DNA from: Leptospira sp.
GTDB lineage: Bacteria > Spirochaetota > Leptospiria > Leptospirales > Leptospiraceae
Reading direction: 5' to 3'
Assembly: GCA_027533185.1 (NCBI GenBank)
Contig: JAPZTS010000016.1
Span: 97,299 to 161,298 of the forward strand
Length of the DNA stretch: 64,000 nt
Numbering within the stretch: position 1 is the stretch's first letter; each line of letters opens with the position of its first letter. This document shows, piece by piece, positions 63,201 to 64,000 of this stretch. The translations under genes and the position numbers were made by a program. The notes under the pieces were generated by a model. It did not search any database, was not told the origin of the DNA, and was given only the letters and a program-made list of their open reading frames with translations.

Positions 63201-63439
63201 CAGATTTAATATTTATGGATGTTCAAATGCCAGAAATGGACGGATTGGAAGCAACGAAATTGATTCGCGAGCATGAATCCAATACAGGGAAAATAGCACG
63301 AATCATCGCTTTAACGGCGGGCGCATTTAAAGAAGATGAGGATAGATGTTTAAATGCTGGAATGAGCGAATTTTTAACGAAACCAGTAAAAATTGAGGAC
63401 ATCAAAAAGATTCTGCTAAACTATAGTGAACAAAGATAA
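60203..63439 (+). CDS. Hybrid sensor histidine kinase: GAF, three PAS, HisKA/HATPase, two receivers
   Basis: A 1078-residue cytosolic kinase with no membrane helix. GAF domain (about 22-165, with IALVSLIDKDRQWFKS and the DISFCQHAI type of phytochrome-like GAF, no bilin Cys evident), three PAS/PAC units (about 175-295, 300-425, 430-555), His572 in NMSHEIRTPLN, ATPase with DTGIGI and GTGLGL, then two receivers. Receiver 1 has Asp856 in CDHHMP; receiver 2 has Asp1006 in MDVQMPEMDG. No HPt domain is attached, so phosphate likely passes to a separate HPt protein. The first receiver lacks the usual threonine context and may be regulatory. A perfect inverted repeat ends at its ATG. Confidence 0.92.
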   Translation: MKSSPPIPENENERLAALYALNLLDTLPEPQFDRLTKLAASICGVPIALVSLIDKDRQWFKSNIGLDVTETARDISFCQHAILDENRFEVEDSHSDPRFATNPLVLGDPKIRFYAGQPLVTPDGFALGTLCVIDRVPRQLSENQREALRLLAEEVVHNILEKKKENELKFAKDFLSQTSRVARVGGWDFEIKTGKVFWSEMLCEIHDLPHGFVPTYEQVAQFYTPESWLVLEKSIQKAMSTGTSYDLELQIVTSTGRLIWVRAIGNAEFLSNECVRLFGILQDIDLEKKSRLLIQKSEESLRSAQKIAKMGSWSLDLKTNEILWTEELYKMYGLDPTKPPPSLKDHKMLFTEESWDKLNGALNNAIQLGQNYELVLQVIKVDGSRAWMRAQGQAIVENGNIIGLRGLAQDISEQIDYEETIRKTTIRLDLATKAAGIGVWEFNPIDNSLIWDDQMYRLYGIKKDTFNGVYDAWQAVIHPDDVSRTTLEVEQAVAGEKEFNTEFRVKWPDGSVHYIRALGIVIRDANGKPTSMVGSNWDITKEKLAEDSLRKSKEQSEAANRAKSEFLANMSHEIRTPLNGVIGFTELLKNTSLSPIQQQYVDNANVSGHALLGVINDILDFSKIEAGMLTLEKVDTNIFEIIENCIDIIKHSAAKKDIELLLDLDYEMPQVCITDPIRLKQVLTNLLSNAVKFTESGEVEIKVNFEKITPNQGKYMFSIRDTGIGITEEQRSVLFRAFSQADSSTTRKYGGTGLGLVISDAIVKKMSGSLKVESEHSQGSTFSFDILTTTKNVKNDTKVKIQNVKKILIIDDNVKNSLIITKMLKLHNIESELCANGMTAIERLSKGETYGGVICDHHMPNLDGLETIRKIREDLKINSKDLPIILLYSSADDIKIFETCKNLNVSYTLCKPIKLKELETYLRQLHKPNNTNSFLIQDHLRSEDQKNITNDELIKILIAEDLPLNISLLKSILKKILPNIQFIEAINGRDAVEKYKLYDPDLIFMDVQMPEMDGLEATKLIREHESNTGKIARIIALTAGAFKEDEDRCLNAGMSEFLTKPVKIEDIKKILLNYSEQR

Positions 63440-63472
63440 ATATTTGGATTAAAAATCAGCAGAAATACAGTT

Positions 63473-64000
63473 CTATCTGATTGTCGAAAACTTATTGGTC
63501 CAATAGTGTCGGAAGTTTGCATTTGGATTGATATCAGCTCTATTTGCATATCCAATTCCCACATGCGTATAATTGCAGTTCTCCATATTGGCCCTGTGCC
63601 CTGAGGAGTTCCACCATTGGTTGAATGTTGCTTCAGCAGATTCAAGTCCTGCTGCAATATTTTCTCCTGCCCCTACGTTCAATCCTTCCGCTCGCACGCG
63701 GTCACTGGGACTAGATCCATCTGGTCCTGTATGAGAAAAAAAATTTTGTCGGATCATATTTTCTGTGTGTTTTTGTGCTGCGCGAATGAGAGCAACATGG
63801 ACATTCGTGGTGCCAGAACAACGGGAATTATCTAAGAAAGACCTCACGGTTCCATCATCAAGCGTATAACTACCGTTTGCACGGTATGAAACTAAAATAT
63901 CAAAAAAATCTTTTGCGTTTCGGTTCATCACGGAAGATGCTGCATTTTGTTGGATGATACTAGCCAAAACGAAAAGTCCTGCGTCAGATGGAAGTTTTTG
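63473..64000 (-). CDS. CAP/SCP-domain protein, 5' end cut by window
   Basis: The visible 176 residues hold a bacterial CAP (SCP-like, cysteine-rich secretory protein superfamily) domain: HTENMIRQNFFSHTGPDGSSP, VGAGENIAAG, WWNSSGHRANMENCNYTHVGIGYA and a closing HYWTNKFS. The His and Glu residues that line the CAP cavity are present. Two cysteines may pair. The frame is open to the edge at 64000, so the start and any signal peptide lie beyond it; the TTG at 63967 is not likely the start. The family is usually secreted; function in bacteria is poorly known. Confidence 0.85.
   Translation of the reverse strand, partial: QKLPSDAGLFVLASIIQQNAASSVMNRNAKDFFDILVSYRANGSYTLDDGTVRSFLDNSRCSGTTNVHVALIRAAQKHTENMIRQNFFSHTGPDGSSPSDRVRAEGLNVGAGENIAAGLESAEATFNQWWNSSGHRANMENCNYTHVGIGYANRADINPNANFRHYWTNKFSTIR

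Noticed and set aside
1..64000. CRISPR arrays, insertion sequences, prophage or integrative elements
   Set aside because: No regularly spaced repeats, transposase, integrase or phage structural genes were seen; composition is even across the window.

Overview
The window is a continuous piece of a low-GC chromosome that looks like Leptospira, probably from the saprophytic side of the genus. Support for this: two LruC-domain lipoproteins in tandem; three methyl-accepting chemotaxis proteins (MCPs); two SpoIIE-type phosphatases; many PAS/GAF sensors; short lipoproteins with loose lipoboxes; beta-barrel proteins ending in Phe; an ATP-type phosphofructokinase of the spirochaete/plant kind; and cobalamin-dependent MetH. 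The species assignment is inference. Coding density is high, both strands are used, and neighbouring genes often overlap by a few bases. I see no tRNA, rRNA, CRISPR array, insertion sequence or prophage.

Layout. 1-8.2 kb: cut-off sodium/solute symporter, esterase, DinB, a response-regulator phosphatase overlapping a PAS histidine kinase, a small ExbB/ExbD pair, UbiE-type methyltransferase and a cyclotransferase-like protein. 8.2-12 kb: two LruC lipoproteins, each followed by a good terminator. 12-15.6 kb: the most unusual block. It holds a short AMP-binding ligase fused to a carrier domain, a photoactive yellow protein (PYP) homologue with its chromophore Cys and active-site Tyr/Glu kept, a coiled-coil protein with three copies of an EQ(x)4YAE(x)E motif, and an MCP with almost no periplasmic part. 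I read this as a candidate light-sensing module. 15.6-28.2 kb: a polytopic membrane protein, a cysteine-poor DksA-like protein with rpmG, a BASS transporter, a class V aminotransferase, alanine racemase, hydrolases, ArgB, a GAF/SpoIIE phosphatase and phosphofructokinase.

28.2-38.4 kb: a methionine-cycle operon on the minus strand. In order of transcription it has an ArsR-type regulator fused to a methyltransferase, ahcY, a 7Fe-type ferredoxin, metH and a 100-residue protein. A perfect 32-bp palindrome just before the regulator is a likely operator. A Cache MCP with an extra four-helix N-terminal module lies upstream. 38.4-48.6 kb: outer-membrane protein, DMT exporter, small lipoprotein, VOC protein, a second Cache MCP, a 311-base non-coding gap with a nested hairpin, M61 peptidase, CorA and an unknown 604-residue protein.

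48.6-64 kb: a tight minus-strand run (efp, mtnB-like, two short-chain dehydrogenases, then the 604-residue protein) sits divergent to an EpmB-type radical SAM gene, which fits EF-P lysine modification. After that come a lipoprotein, a nucleotidyltransferase-like protein with an altered DxD, a zinc-less MsrB, a DEAD-box helicase, a lipid-modification group (Cfa-like, DUF1295, SDR, MDR reductase), a 1078-residue hybrid histidine kinase and a cut-off CAP-domain protein.
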